Origin: Adineta steineri
Taxonomy: Eukaryota; Rotifera; Eurotatoria; Adinetida; Adinetidae
Direction of reading: 5' to 3'
Assembly (NCBI GenBank): GCA_905250115.1
Contig: CAJNOI010000089.1
Span: 202,778-266,777, forward strand
DNA length: 64,000 bases
A program made the position numbers and the translations under genes. A model generated the notes under the pieces. The model saw nothing but the letters and a program-made list of their open reading frames with translations. It did no database searches and had not been told where the DNA came from. Of this stretch, positions 18,507 through 32,202 are shown piece after piece. The stretch's first letter is position 1. Each line of letters begins with the position of its first letter.

Positions 18507-19522
18507 ATGGATTCATCATTTGAAATGTTCAATCGAAATTCATATTTTCCAATTTATTCTTATCCATTATCAGAAGTTTCATCATTTCGATCAAATAATA
18601 ATTCTTATCCAATTACAACCAATGATTATTCTGATAATATCTATACAAATCCTTCAATTACTCCTGGTAATAGTCTCTCTTTTTGTTTTCTCTAAATAGT
18701 TAAAGACGTCTACATCTTTTAGTTGCTGATCAATCGAATATGAATAATTTAACATCTTTAATAATATCTCGTAGCGATCATTGTCTTGTATGTAGTGATC
18801 GTGCATCTGGTATTCATTTTGGTGTATCAACATGTGAAGCATGTAAAGCATTTTTTCGTCGAACAAGTCTTTCAATTTATTCAATCCCATCACCATGTTC
18901 ACCAAATCGATGTGAAATCAATATAAAAAATCGTAATAATTGTCCAAGTTGTCGTTTTGATAAATGTAAACGTCTTGGTATGGATCGTGATAATGTTATT
19001 TATGGTAAACCATCGAAACAAAATATTTATCATCAAGAACATTTTCTTGAACAATTAACAAATCTTTCCAATGAATTAATAAAACTTTTTCAAAATATTC
19101 ATTCATCATTAGTTTTATTTGATAATAAACAACAAATCAATCGATTTGGACATATTCTTCTCCAATTATTTTATCAACAAACATCTTTAATACATATTAA
19201 TTCATCAGATATTATTGAAAAAATATTTATTTTAATTTATAAAAATAATCATCAAGTTGATTATTGTTTTATTGAAAATATTAATTTACGTACAATACTT
19301 TCATGTTGGTTGTTTGTTTATTATTATGAAACATTTTTATTTAAACAACAAATTTCACAAGATAAATTAACGATATTAATTAAATTACTTGATATGGAAT
19401 TAAATAAAACTAATACATATGAACTACAAGATCAAACGAAACAGAAAGCTTTTCGAATTGATTTTATGAATACATTTACGAAATTTTCTACTCTTCTTCA
19501 AGAGATTTATTTAGAAAATTAA
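18507..19522 (+). CDS. Nuclear receptor with short ligand-binding region
   Basis: Two exons, 18507-18666 and 18723-19522; 319 aa. Residues 1-70 are a Ser/Asn/Tyr-rich A/B region. The DNA-binding domain follows: first zinc finger CLVC-x13-CEAC with P-box CEACKAFFRR, second finger starting CSPNRCEINIKNRNNCPSC and ending RFDKCKRLGM. All eight zinc cysteines are present, but the D-box spacing between the first two Cys of finger 2 is four residues rather than the usual five. The remaining roughly 165 residues are a hydrophobic, helical ligand-binding-like region, shorter than the common 200-250 residues; no clear AF-2 helix is visible at the end. A transcription factor of the nucleus; the subfamily cannot be fixed from sequence by eye. 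The start is the ATG four bases after a T-rich AG at 18501-18502. Confidence 0.88.
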
Positions 19523-22399
19523 ATAAAAAATTTGTCTTTGACAAGATATAAACATTATTTTATTATGCACAATAGTAGAATGATAGATTAGTTCAATGGG
19601 TAGAGGAGCGAAAACATAAGTTTTAGCCAGTAAAATTAATAATATGATCAGAAATGCAAAGGACGAATGTAAGTAGTAACAAAACTCGTTTGGTTTTTGT
19701 TGCTATTGGTGCTTTGGAATGTTACAAAAGAATAGCTATCTTGAGGATGAGGATGTGGATATGGATGTTCACTTCATTATCAACCACACACATACCATCA
19801 ATTTCTAAAAAACCTATTAGCGAATGATTGCTCAAGCAGATCAATAATAAACTATATATATGAAGGACCTGAAATACAATCTAGGGCGCTAGGAAGATAG
19901 CATAATAAGGAGTGGATGTGTATAAATTATAGACACTCATATTCTCACCCTCAAGAAATAGAATAGTATAAACTTTACCACTGAGAGTGTTCAAGGACTA
20001 TACAGAGTGTGCATACGAAGAAATTATTACGTAAATTTGCTTGTTAACAGAATCGATGTTATTATGAAGAATTACATGCTACAATTAAACTTTCTATTCA
20101 CAATAAATATCAACGAATATCTGTCAGATTTATTCATCGAACAATTGGCAACTATGAACATCTGAAAATACTTAATCTCTTTCGTCTTTTAATTCTACAT
20201 TATGTTATGTGTAGTATGTAAAAAAAATTGATTCAGTTCTGTTGATTACTGATAAGAAGCAAAGTTTGAAAAAAGACTCTTCAGAATATTCTATAATTCA
20301 TCGTCGAAGTGTCACTTTATGTCTTTGACAACATACATCATCTAAAAAATTGCAAATTAATATTTCTTTCTTGGATTTCTTATCCAACATGTTATTGCAA
20401 TCGAAGAATACTAGTAAATAAATCATGTGCACAACTGCTTAGAAAAAATAATCATTCATCAAAATTATTTTCAAGGTCAAATATCATCACCTATCAATGT
20501 AATGACAAATATTATAACGGTTCTCGATTTTTACTAAAAATGAAGATGGTCTTACAATATCAATGCGAATATTTCATCAAAATCTTTAAAATAATGCATA
20601 GATAACTCTACGGAAACATACTGTATAATTTTATATAATCATTTTCTCATCCTCATAAGATTGTTTAGCATTTATGAAAGATATGTATCAATATTAGTTT
20701 TGAAGAATCTCGACCGATATTTAACCATCGATTATTGATTCAGTTATTCATCAGAAATCACAAGCTCATCATATCTTTCTCTTTCTCGTACTAGTACAAT
20801 CATTTCGATGCTATAGTTAGTTATTGATTAATAAGTTTTAACATTCGAATCAACCTTTTGAATAAAACAAAAAAAAACTACGAGTAAATCAAATAATCAT
20901 ATTCAAACATTGGATATAGACGAAATGTCAAGGAATAAAATTAATGATAAATATAGATAAGCACAGTAGGCATGATCTGAACATCTGCGCGCATGATAAG
21001 CATATTTATTATTCGATCAAATTTAATCTGAATAATAACAATAACAAATCTATTACTTAACAAAAGAGATGACTATAGAGATTTCAAAAGGTATATATAT
21101 ATATATATATTGATTAATGTTTAGCAGTGGATATAATTATATCAAGATATTGCATTGTTGACGACGTGATGACCTTCTTTAATTTCCGTATCACGATCAA
21201 ACTATTAACTAAACAATGGTGTAATTAATCATTCTGATTATGAAATATAATATACTAATAACTAATCTATGGTAAGAAATTTTATTTTATAGAAAAATAT
21301 TGACATCTATACAATTTTTATGTTAACAAAAACACTTGATGAGAGCTGTCTATAAAAAAGAAAGAAATAATATTGACATGTGTTCACCAGCTGACTTTTA
21401 TCCGCTCAATAGATTATGTGATCCGTACAGTAAAGAACATTATTGTTTTGTTCATATTAAATGATATAGAAAATGAGCTTTTTCTTTTTTTTGTTGTGTT
21501 TAACATATTTCTTAATTTTTATGTTATCATGTATGTTACTTTTACATTTGATCAATGAGATATCAATAATTGATAACAGATTGATTCATTTTATTTTTAT
21601 CGTTCTTTTCTTCAAAGTAAATAATTACACTGATAGTTTAGATTAATGAATCAGTTTAATGTATCATAAACTGTTTAATAATAAACGAGGTTATTCTAAA
21701 CGACTAATATCAATACAATAATGACAAAATCAATCAATATGATATATTTAAGCAAGGATTGACATAAAAGATATGCTGTTTATATATTCATAAAATGTAA
21801 TATCTTTAAGGATATAATCTTTGATAGTATATGACAGAAGGTTTTGACTGAATATGTGTGTAACTAATTATTAATGAAGGTCACTTCTTTCTTCGGGTTC
21901 ACATATGATGTTGTTGTCATACCTAACATTTAGAGCTGTTATCATGTCATATGTAATAAGACAACATACGTATGTGTCTTTCTTTATTCGTTTGATCCTT
22001 GTGGTAAATATAACGTTAGAGACAGAACAGGTATAATATGGCAATGACGATCGTCGCGTTTCTTGATTCATTATTGATCAGATATGAGAAGAAAAAACGA
22101 CACAAGATATAACACTATCAATATACAAACAAATATTTAGCTTATTCTCTACCGAAGTACATAGATCCTTCTTCTTTCTTCCTTCTCGATACTCAGTCTA
22201 CGACAGGAGAAGAAGAGAGAAGAAAAAAAAGGAGCTGTTTCTCTTTTTCTGCTCGTTCGGTGTCTGTGCACATAATCGTTGGCGTTCTTGGCCAACATAC
22301 ACATATATACACAAATAGAACGTCGAATCATTTCACAAGCACCAATTTCTTTTGTATTAAATCCTTATTGATTGCAATCTTCAAGGAGACAAAGACAAA
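19523..22399. other. Intergenic region, 2.9 kb
   Basis: No gene supported. Open frames here (for example 20309-20605) have no splice partners, no recognisable motif and a composition like the surrounding spacer. An (AT)n run lies at 21092-21110. Near 22180-22330 there is a CT/GA-rich less-AT patch just upstream of the PDZ gene that may be its promoter or leader. Confidence 0.45.
21092..21110. repeat. (TA)n microsatellite
   Basis: About nine TA units in intergenic DNA. Confidence 0.8.
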
Positions 22400-25300
22400 A
22401 TGAGCTTTTTTATCGATAATTGTTGTTTAAAACTAAATTATCTTGTTTGTGGTTCAAATGAATCTTCATCGGAAAAGAAAAAGAAAAAGTTCAAGTCTCG
22501 GGTAAGTCTTATTGATTTTTTACACAAGGGAAATTTCAACATAGACATACAAAAAAAAAGAAATTTATAATCACCGATCATGACTAAACCACTTGAGACA
22601 ATCGATGATCTGTTTTATAATATAAAATATCGAATATAGAGAGAGAGAAAAAAGCAGTAGTTACTCAATGATGAACATGAATTGATTGACGAGTTTTCTT
22701 TCTTATGTATACTTAATCATATATATTATAAGAAGCCTACATTAAATTAAAAAAAGAAATTCTATTACAAATTGACTTTTTAGAAAAGGATGCTTGATTA
22801 TGCCATCGAAATAAAATAGCTTCAAGTTAGTTAATTGAGCTTGTATAAAATGAGAATATGAACAATAGCTTACTAAGCTCGTGTAAACATCTTCACGCAT
22901 ACGTCCATATTTGCCTGTGGACATGATATAGTGATGGTAGGATGCCATTAAGTGCTTTATGTGTGAACGTGCACGAGGAAGAACGATAATTATGTCATGT
23001 TCTTAGATGCAAGGCGGAATGCTGCTAATCGGCCATAGATGTTCTACGCTTCACTAGTTCTTACTGTTTTCTTACCATCAATTTGATGATCAATCTAATG
23101 CAAAACTTGTCATTTATTCTAGACTAAATTTTCATCAACATCCGTTATGTCAATTATATTAATTTCATCTTTTTATTTTCGATGACAACTGAAAGTGACA
23201 GAAAAATGTAACGAGAATGAGAGAAAGGGAAAAAAAAGAAACTTATTTGACACTAATTCTCATCTACCCTTTACAAAATAATTCAATAAATTAAGTTCTT
23301 TTACTACAATTATTCGACCTGTCTATCATTAACTAGAACACTTATTAGTGAAAACAATGATGTTATACATGTTTGATCTATACATATGATCTTTATCATA
23401 CTATAGTATTGTCTTCTTTTTTTTCAATTATACGATATGTTTTTTCTAATAATTGATTGTGACATTTTTTTTCTTCTTTTTTATATGGTAATTGTTTAGC
23501 AACAAGGCATTATGAACCATGTTAGTTCAAATAGCAAAGTCATTAATCGTAGCGAACCAACGCCTATCAGTCCATATCACCAACACTATGTCAATGTCGC
23601 ATCACCATATTACACGATTCAACAACAGAACAGGTAAATGTATGCATATGGCTTTACCAAAAAAGAAAAAGATAAGGGGTCACGCAATGTATTTGTTCAA
23701 TAGGACAAGTCACCTTGACGAATATAAGAAAGAGAAAAGAAGCGACATATTTCACTTGACAATGACTTTGATAAATAGCAATTTACTTTTTTTTTTATTA
23801 TACTGATATACATCTATGAAGTTGTACATTGCATTTTGTTCTTAACTATTTGAACGACCATTAAACAAACGTAACGATGCCGTTGTACAATGAACATTAT
23901 TTATTAGATATAATATATAAACATTGAAATCAAAGTCAATGTTAATTACTTGAACGAAATAAAATATAAGGTCAACTTATGAAAAGTATTATGATATTGA
24001 AATTTTCCTAAAGTGAATAATAATAATAATATACACTTAATTCAAACAAAGGTTTGACCTTTTTTCTAACATACATGTATATATCAATGATTACGTCTTT
24101 AGTATTTATCAGATAAAGATATTCCCCCTTAAACTATTCTTCACCTTTCTTTTATGTTGTAAAATGGAAGCCATACTATTTAAGTAATTTTCTATTTTTA
24201 GTATAAGAAAATCTTTTAAATATGAAAATTCAAATATACAACAAACAAATAAATATTCTCTTGAATCATCCTTGAATTCTTTTGCTGATCATCGTTTATC
24301 TCAACGATCTTCATCTATATTAAATAATGGAATTATAATAAAAGTAAGTTCTTTATTTTTTTCTTGTTCTTGTTTGGGGTATTCATCATGTCAATTGATT
24401 GAATAACAAAAGAAAAAAAAAAGTCAAGACATCCATACAATACAATATATTTCGATAACTAATCAATGTCTTGAATGATCTGACGAGAAAATGATCACCT
24501 GCTGAGTTTTTTTTCTTTTTGTTTTCAATCATTGAATTGTCATTCATTGAATTAGTCGACCTTGTATTATACTCTTGAGATCGGAAACTGATAGTCTTTT
24601 TCTTTTTAATAAAATAATAAACTAATCGATTTTTTTATGTAAATGTCATAGAAAACAAATGAATGATGTATAATTTAGAATATAATTCTTCGTCGAAATC
24701 GTCCAAATGAAAGATTAGGTTTAACACTATGCTATGGTATAACATCGAAATCAACAACTAATATTTATATTCAGCAAGTAAAGATCATTTTTCATTTCTT
24801 TTTTTTTTCTTTTTTGTGTATTCTCTCATCTAATGATAACTATCGATTGAATAGGTTGATAAAGAGAGTATCGCAGGTCATCAGGGTGAACTTCGAAGCG
24901 GTGATCAAATTATTAAAATAAACAATCATCGTGTTACAAGTCGAGACGAAGCAATCAATCTTGTCAATGGTGCTTGTCGTATTCTTTTACAAATCGTTCG
25001 ATTTGAAGTAAATTATTTACATATACAGATATACATTTATCAGAAATTTTTTATTTAAAAAATAGTTTTCAACACCAAATTTTTCAACAATTCCATCAGA
25101 AATACCATTAACAGAAGATGATAGTGGTGTTATACTTGCATGTAACACAGATTTTGATACAACACATGACTGGTTACATCAAGTACTACTTTTATTCTTT
25201 TTCTCGATGAATTAAAAAACACGTTTGTTCATTTAGAAATCTTCACATGAATGTTATAATCTATTAAAAAGTTGTATTAGTTTATCTTCAACTGCCTTAA

Positions 25301-26112
25301 ATCATTGTTCGAATTGTCGACGTAATCAATCATATGCTCGTCAATTTCAATATCGTCGGTGTTTATCATTAAATGATCTTAGACCATGTTCATTTTTTGA
25401 AGAAAAACTCAGTCAATCAAAACAACTAGCACATTCGCAAAGTATTTTTGGAACAACAACCGATAATGAACAAGTTATTCTTAAACCTCTTCCATATAAT
25501 CATCAACAACATAAACTAATTGGTAAACAAAAAAACTTTTCTATTCTTTTTTTTATTTTATTTTATTTCTTCCTATTAAAAATAGAATGTCGAGATAATA
25601 GTGATAGTGGTTTAGTATGTGGTCGATCTCGATCAAATGATTCATATCGTTCTCGACATCATCCTCATCAAAATCAATGGACACTTAAACATTTTCGACG
25701 ACGATATCGTGAACAACGTTTAAAAGAACAATATCAAACGACAGATGATGAACCAATGAGTGAATTAAAACAAGGACGTTATTGGACACGACAACAACGA
25801 AAAGAACATCTAGCTAAAGCTAAACAATATCGTGAACGTGCAAAATTTTTTCAACAACATTCAATAACTCCATTTTCCGATTCAGCAACAGAAGATTTTA
25901 ATTTATTAAATCGAATATTTCTTCGAGAAAATCATCAAGAATTAAATCAAAAACCTTATTTAGCATATAAATATGATCAACAATCATCATTTGAAAGAAA
26001 AAAATTAAAACGAATGATACAACAACATTATTTTAAACGAATTAAATCTCAATCAACAACAACTGTATCAATTTCTAGTACTATTGATCAACCTTCAATG
26101 GTTATACTGTAG
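22400..26112 (+). CDS. PDZD4: PDZ protein of the PDZD4/PDZRN family, without RING
   Basis: Eight exons: 22400-22501, 23500-23633, 24202-24343, 24679-24777, 24855-25007, 25066-25182, 25237-25522, 25586-26112; 519 aa, all phases closing. One PDZ domain spans exons 4-5 (ILRRNRPNERLGLTLCYG ... SGDQIIKINNHRV ... EAINLVNGACRILLQIVRFE), with LGLTLC as the carboxylate-binding loop. The C-terminal part has the motif SELKQGRYWTRQQRKEHL, which closely matches the SEMKMGRYWSKEERKQHL block I recall from human PDZD4 and PDZRN3/4. There is no RING or second PDZ, so the protein resembles PDZD4 more than the E3 ligases; the gene symbol is by that similarity. The N-terminal 100 residues are Ser/Asn/Gln-rich. 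Introns 1 and 2 are long (998 and 568 bp). Probable scaffold binding membrane-protein tails. The start in exon 1 (MSFFIDNCC) is the weakest part. Confidence 0.82.
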
Positions 26113-28582
26113 CTTTTTTTGTTTTCTTGCATTTGTGTCAAGTGAACAGAAAAAAAAGAGAGAATTATTTATTTCATTTTCCACATTTTACAAATTACAT
26201 TAAATTATCAAATGATCCGTAGTTGATAAATAATAAAAAAAAACGTCTGCATTTATATATTCTATGATATAAAACTAATGCATTTTTACAAATTTTGTTC
26301 ATTCAGACATAATCGATTTACTTGAAAATAAAATCAAATGTAAAAACTGTAGGGAATTATTTTCTTCATATCATTTTAGTATAGAAAATAAACTATCGTA
26401 ATAGCTGTTTTTGTATTTTACATTAGTAAGAGTTACACCACATGTCGCTAAACATTCATCATCATACAAGACATAAGTTTCATTGGTCATATTCATATAG
26501 AAAAATAAATGTATGATTTGGTCTGTTCAATTTCTTATTACATAAACATCTATCTGCCGCTCTCTTGCGGTCATTTGTCTACTTTTTCAATGAATACTAT
26601 TGTGAATACAATTTGAAATAGACTAGACCCATTGAAAATATGATTGCTATTGCGCTTTAAGGAATAACGAACACTTTAGGCAATATTTAGAAAAATAAAT
26701 TTTCTATAGATAAATTATTATAATTATAGGGTTTATTTCAATTTGTAATTTTTAAAAAAAAGATAGATTTACCGATTTGTATAATACCATTGCGACAAAA
26801 TCTTAATCCATTAGTTTAACATATTTTCGGTTATTATCAATTACCTTGAATATTGATATGATGTTTATGAAATATTAAGGTTAGATTAACCCTCAAGATT
26901 AAGTATAGTGATCATATGGTTTCTTAAATTGATTATATGATAATATACAATTATCATATGAAGTAGATATATTTACTGTTTATTTTCTCATATGACAATT
27001 TACTTATGCCATTAGTTAATAGTGTACTTATCATCTATTATGACCTGCTATAGTTCTTCATCAAGGTTTATTATATTTAATAACAACTGTTATAGGATTC
27101 ATATTTCATCATATAACTGTCTCGCATATTATTCTTCAATAAAACTTCCTAGATTTCTGAACACTTAGTATTTAATGACGTATAAATCAATATTATTTTT
27201 ATCTGAATATACACAGTAATGAATGCTTGATATTATTTCTCGCTTATTTCATGAATTATAACATTGACAATCTTTACAAATATTTTCTAATAATTATTGA
27301 AGTTCTTGAAAGTTATGTGTAATCACTAACAGATGTGAAATGAAAATGTCCTTTTTAAATTGATATTTACATGAAGGACAGACGTAACATATATTTGTTA
27401 AAATATGAAATCTTTTCATTAAATATCATACAAAATATATTTCATTGTTTGGTGTCGTATTCTATTGTTACTAACTTCATGTCAATATTCATTGATCTGA
27501 TATTATTATTAGTTTCTGTTCTCTTTTCAGTCAATAAACTGGATAGCGATCTTGTTTGACCTTTTGCATATGATTACGTAATTTCACGCGCAAGAAATAT
27601 CGTCCATATGGAACATTGGAATCAAAAGAGATTTAGAGATAATACAAAATATTAAATAAGTTATATACTTGAGCATTACATGAGAATAGTTAATTGAAAT
27701 AGATCAAAGTAAATTAATCCTTTAATGAAGAGCTTATTTTCTGAAATAATTGATTATTTATTTAAAACTAATTTTATTTATCCTTCGAGATATATCACAA
27801 GTATGTATATAATAAGTTCCGTAATTGTACTGTAATATGAGACAACAATAAATAGATAGTTGATATCTACAGAACTCAACAACCTTAGCACCTATGACGC
27901 TTATACTCATCGCCCATTTTCAAAGGGTTAGTGTTAATTAAAACTTGATACATTAACAATACAATTTTATAACGAATAAATAAATAAAAATATTTGAATG
28001 ATCTATTAAATGATTTTACACTGATAGTTTTATTTTCGTTCAATTGAATATTTTAAAGAAAAAATTTCAAAGAATTTCTCATCTCGTATCAATAAATGGA
28101 TATTGAAAGAATTAGAATTTGCTCTTTTTTTCTAGTATACAAACAAAAGTAAATAAATATATTCAGAAGAATACATCAATATTTTTGACATGGATAAAAA
28201 TATTATATCAACATTAAAAATTTATTATAAGAATATCCAGCGTCATCTGTAGTGGTAGTAGTAGTAGTACGTTTTGTTTATTTATATTTATTTGATGATT
28301 CATAAATCTCGTTCCTATGTGTGCTACTTTCAAGAAGTTTTCCAGATATGTTGAGTTCAAATTATGCCATCTGTTGATTGAATGTACAAAAGGAAGGCAA
28401 GACACGAGCAACATAAAAGATTGGTTGATTCTAACTAACCAACAAAATATATTTGAATGAATCATATCGATTCTTACATTAGTTTATTTCTTTCGCAAAT
28501 AAATCTTGCTTCTCTTTCGTAAGTCATTTTAGTATATATATATATATTTAATTCTAAGCCAATACAAAGTGATTATTAAATA
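26113..28582. other. Intergenic region, 2.5 kb
   Basis: AT-rich spacer. AATAAA near 26327 probably serves the PDZ gene. A short GTA triplet run sits near 28250-28270. An (AT) run at 28534-28550 lies about 35 bases upstream of the eRF3 ATG. I see no exon. Confidence 0.5.
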
Positions 28583-30944
28583 ATGGCCGAGCCACCAGCA
28601 AGTTGGGATCAAAACGATGATGAAAATTCTGCATTAGCAGCAGCTTTAAATAAATTTGGCAAATTAAATGTAAACGCTACGGAATTTGTACCTAATTTTG
28701 GTCCTGCATTTTCAATGGCTCCAAAAGCTCCGGTTGCTGCCCCTCAACCAGTAGTAGTACCTAAAACACCTCCACCGACACCAGTTATTCCCCGAAGTAC
28801 AACTGAAGAGGAAAAGAAACAACCGGAACCAATGGCTAAAACTCATGAATTAAATGCTCAACAAGTCAAAGAATCACTTAATATTGTAGCAGAAGGAGAA
28901 TATAATGATCTTCCTGAAGAAGACATCGAAAGTTAGTTTAATTTAATTCATTCATATGTATATCTTTTAATGTTGCCATGTCTAGGAATATCTACAGATA
29001 CAACAACAATGAATAAATCAAACACAACCAGTGGATCAGCCGTTCCAAAAGAAAAGAAACCTGCTGCCGTTATTGTTAAACGAGATATTATACGAAAGAA
29101 GGAACCTTTAAACATCGTCTTTTGTGGTCATGTTGATGCTGGAAAATCAACTATTGGTGGTCAACTTATGTAATATATTTTGTTTTTCTTTATAAATAAA
29201 ATATATTCAATAATAAATATTATTTTTCTTAGGTTTTTGACAGGACAAGTTGATAAACGAACACTTGAGAAATATCAAACTGAAGCTCGTGAACAATCTC
29301 GTGAATCTTGGTATTTATCATGGGCATTAGATACTAATGAAGAAGAAAGAGCTAAGGGTAAAACAGTTGAAGTTGGTCGAGCATGGTTTGAAACTGAAAA
29401 AAAACATTTCATTATTCTTGATGCACCTGGTCATAAATGTTTTGTACCAAATATGATTGGTGGAGCATCACAAGCTGATATTGCCATTCTTGTAATTTAT
29501 TTCTTTTGCTTTCTTTTGACATTTATTTTCAATTTATAAAAATATATTTATAGGTTATATCAGCTCGTAAAGGTGAATTTGAAACAGGTTTTGAACGTGG
29601 TGGACAAACACGAGAACATGCTATGTTAGTTAAAACAGCTGGTGTTCGTTATTTAGTTGTTCTTATTAATAAAATGGATGATCCAACTGTTAATTGGGAT
29701 CAAACAAGATACGAAGAAATCAAAGATAAACTAACACCATATCTTAAAAAGTGTGGTTTTAAACCTGGCGAAGATACTATTTTTATGCCTTGTAGTGGAA
29801 TGAGCGGAGCATTACTTAAAGAACATCCTGGAGAAGCACTTTTACCTTGGTATAAGTGAGTATTTTGAATAAAAATAATTATAAAAATATTTCTACTATT
29901 ATTATTATTATTATTTATAGAGGACCAACATTTATTGACTATTTGGAGAGTTTACCATCATTTAATCGAAGTATTGATGGTCCCTTTCGAATGCCTATTA
30001 TCGAAAAATATAAAGTTTGTAATTTTATTAGATTTGAAAATAATATATGAGTGTTTTTTTGTGTTATGTAGGAAATGGGTGTCATTATAATGGGTAAAAT
30101 TGAATCAGGATGTTGTCGAGTTGGTGATCGATGTATAGTAATGCCAAATCGACATCGTGTTGAGGTAACAAATATCTATTATGAAGAAATTGAAACTGAT
30201 TCAGCTGTTTGTGGAGAAAATGTTCGATTAAAATTGAAAAATATTGAAGAAGAAGTTCGTTATTTTATATTATTGTATTTTAAACATTTCAAATATATAT
30301 ATTTATAGGAAATATCGCCTGGATTTATTTTATGCGATACTCAACAAGAACCATGTGGCGTAGGAAAAGTATTTGATGCACAAGTAAATATCAAAAACAA
30401 AACAAAACCTAGTCTATAGAAGTATTCATAGATTATAGTGATATAATTTCTAATAAGAAATAAGTAGACAATGATTGTATTAGAATGCCTTTGGCAAGTC
30501 AGTATGCTTTTTAATATTTTCTACATCAACAGTCACGTACGAGTTTGATGAACCATAATTTGATATAGATTATAAAATACGAACAATGAAATCAAGTTGC
30601 TCGAAATAAAACAGATTTTATTTGTAAAATAGGTTGCTATTATTGAACACAAATCAATTATATGTCCTGGCTATTCAGCTATTCTTCATCTTCACGCAGC
30701 AGCTGTTGAAGTTCAATTAAAAAAATTAATAACATTAATTGATCGTAAAACAGGTGATAGAACTCAAGAACATCCACGATTCATCAAACAAGATCAAGTT
30801 GCTATAGCTAGATTTGAATTATCCCAAACAGGTCAAGCTATTTGTATGGAACCATTTAAACGTTTTCCTCAACTTGGTCGATTTACACTACGAGATGAAG
30901 GTCGAACCGTTGCTGTTGGAAAAGTTCTTAAAATAATCGAGTAA
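28583..30944 (+). CDS. GSPT1: Translation termination factor eRF3 (GSPT)
   Basis: Eight exons: 28583-28931, 28986-29169, 29233-29491, 29554-29855, 29921-30014, 30072-30254, 30309-30383, 30633-30944; 585 aa. The N-terminal extension carries a PAM2 motif ([13 protein letters not shown]), the peptide by which eRF3 docks on the MLLE domain of poly(A)-binding protein, then a Pro-rich stretch. The EF-1alpha-like GTPase follows: [10 protein letters not shown]-loop, DAPGHK, NKMDD and CSGMSG. Then come beta-barrel domains 2 and 3 ending in [44 protein letters not shown] is the switch I region typical of eRF3 rather than EF-1alpha. It stimulates peptide release with eRF1 in the cytoplasm. Compared with vertebrate proteins the N-terminus is of ordinary length and nothing is missing. 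The TEFM gene starts 174 bp downstream on the same strand. Confidence 0.95.
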
Positions 30945-31118
30945 AACTTTATTTTATTTGTTGTTATTTCATATTTATATTCTCTTTCGAAACCAAAACA
31001 AAAAAAAAGAACTTACGGATAAGATTTTTGTTATGAATCTGATTTCGAGAAGAACATTAAATAAAAAACGTATCATTTCTTCTTTTCTTTCCAGATTGTT
31101 TTTTTCGTTTTTCTTCTC

Positions 31119-32202
31119 ATGTTATTTTCACGTTTATTAGTTCCAAGAATAAATTTCAATGTTTTATTTCGATTGAAATCGATAGAAACAAATTTAATTG
31201 AAGAACTTAATAAAATTAAATCAAAAGATTTAATGAAGATATTGACTGAACAACAAACAAAAGATTTTCTTCAATCAAAACGTTTATTTGGTGGAAAATT
31301 TCATTCTATACAACAATTCAAAAAAGAATCGAACTTACAAATTGATTGTAAATAATTTCAAAGTCAATTGTTAAGAATTTATTTTATATGTATTTTTAGT
31401 TGATAAATTTTTTGGTTATTTATTATCATTGAATAAACGAGATGATGATCAACAATATCGAATTCATATTGAACCTCGTCTGACACCAAAACTTGTTGCC
31501 GTAAATGAAATTTTCTCAAGAAACAACACATAGAATTGGATCTTATATAGGATATTGATAGTGTTTGTAGTCTGGATTATACTTCATCACATATCAATTG
31601 GTCTATTATTAATGTAACAGATGATAAGAAACATTTTCAAGTCAAACAATGGAATTCATTAGAAGTTGATTTAGATAAAAAATATAATTTTATTAAATCA
31701 TTTAATCAAGTTAGTTGAATTCTTTCATTTTTTTGTTCTTTTTTGTTTAGAAACTTTTTTATTTAAGCTATCTGATAGTCTTTCAACAATTCCATTAAAT
31801 GATGCAAATGTTCTTCTTGTTGAACAAACAACATATCGTTATCCAAATATGAAATTAGTAACATATATATCACAATTACAACAAATTCGTACAATTTTAA
31901 ATACATTACTTCATTGTCATACGTTATCAAAACGTCCTATTTATCATATATCAGGAAGAGATGTTGCAGCACAATTTGGTTTATTTATTGGAAATGAACA
32001 ATCAAGTGCAGAATTTTTTCTAACTAATCTTATATTTAATAATATTGGAAATAATCCAATATTATCATTAGATATGGATGATCAATTAAAAACAATTTAT
32101 CATCAAGCCAAGAAAGGACAAAAAGAACCAATGGCACAATGTCTTTTAAGAGGATTAGCTTTTCTTCAATGTGTTAATAGAAAAAAAGACATTCCGTTAT
32201 AA
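31119..32202 (+). CDS. TEFM: Mitochondrial transcription elongation factor TEFM
   Basis: Four exons: 31119-31347, 31400-31500, 31551-31709, 31768-32202; 307 aa. The N-terminus MLFSRLLVPRINF is a plausible mitochondrial import signal. It is followed by a helix-hairpin-helix-like region (LMKILTEQQTKDFLQSKRLFGGKFHSI) and an RNase H-like pseudonuclease fold from about residue 115 to the end. Landmarks I recall from human TEFM are the paired LL.F.ISGRDVAAQFGLFIGNEQSSAEF (human MNRNAVGKHFELMIGDSRTS) and a final RGLAFLQCV. In vertebrates TEFM binds mitochondrial RNA polymerase and promotes processive elongation. The assignment rests on the whole-length pattern rather than strong identity, so it is good but not certain. 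AATAAA is at about 32206. The gene is close behind eRF3 and may share its transcript. Confidence 0.78.

Noticed and set aside
20309-20605. 98-codon open frame between the nuclear receptor and the PDZ gene
   Set aside because: No recognisable domain, no splice partner, and composition like the spacer.
31741-31767. Alternative acceptor gtttag at 31750 for the last TEFM exon
   Set aside because: It shifts the frame and soon stops; the AAG at 31765-31767 keeps the conserved reading.
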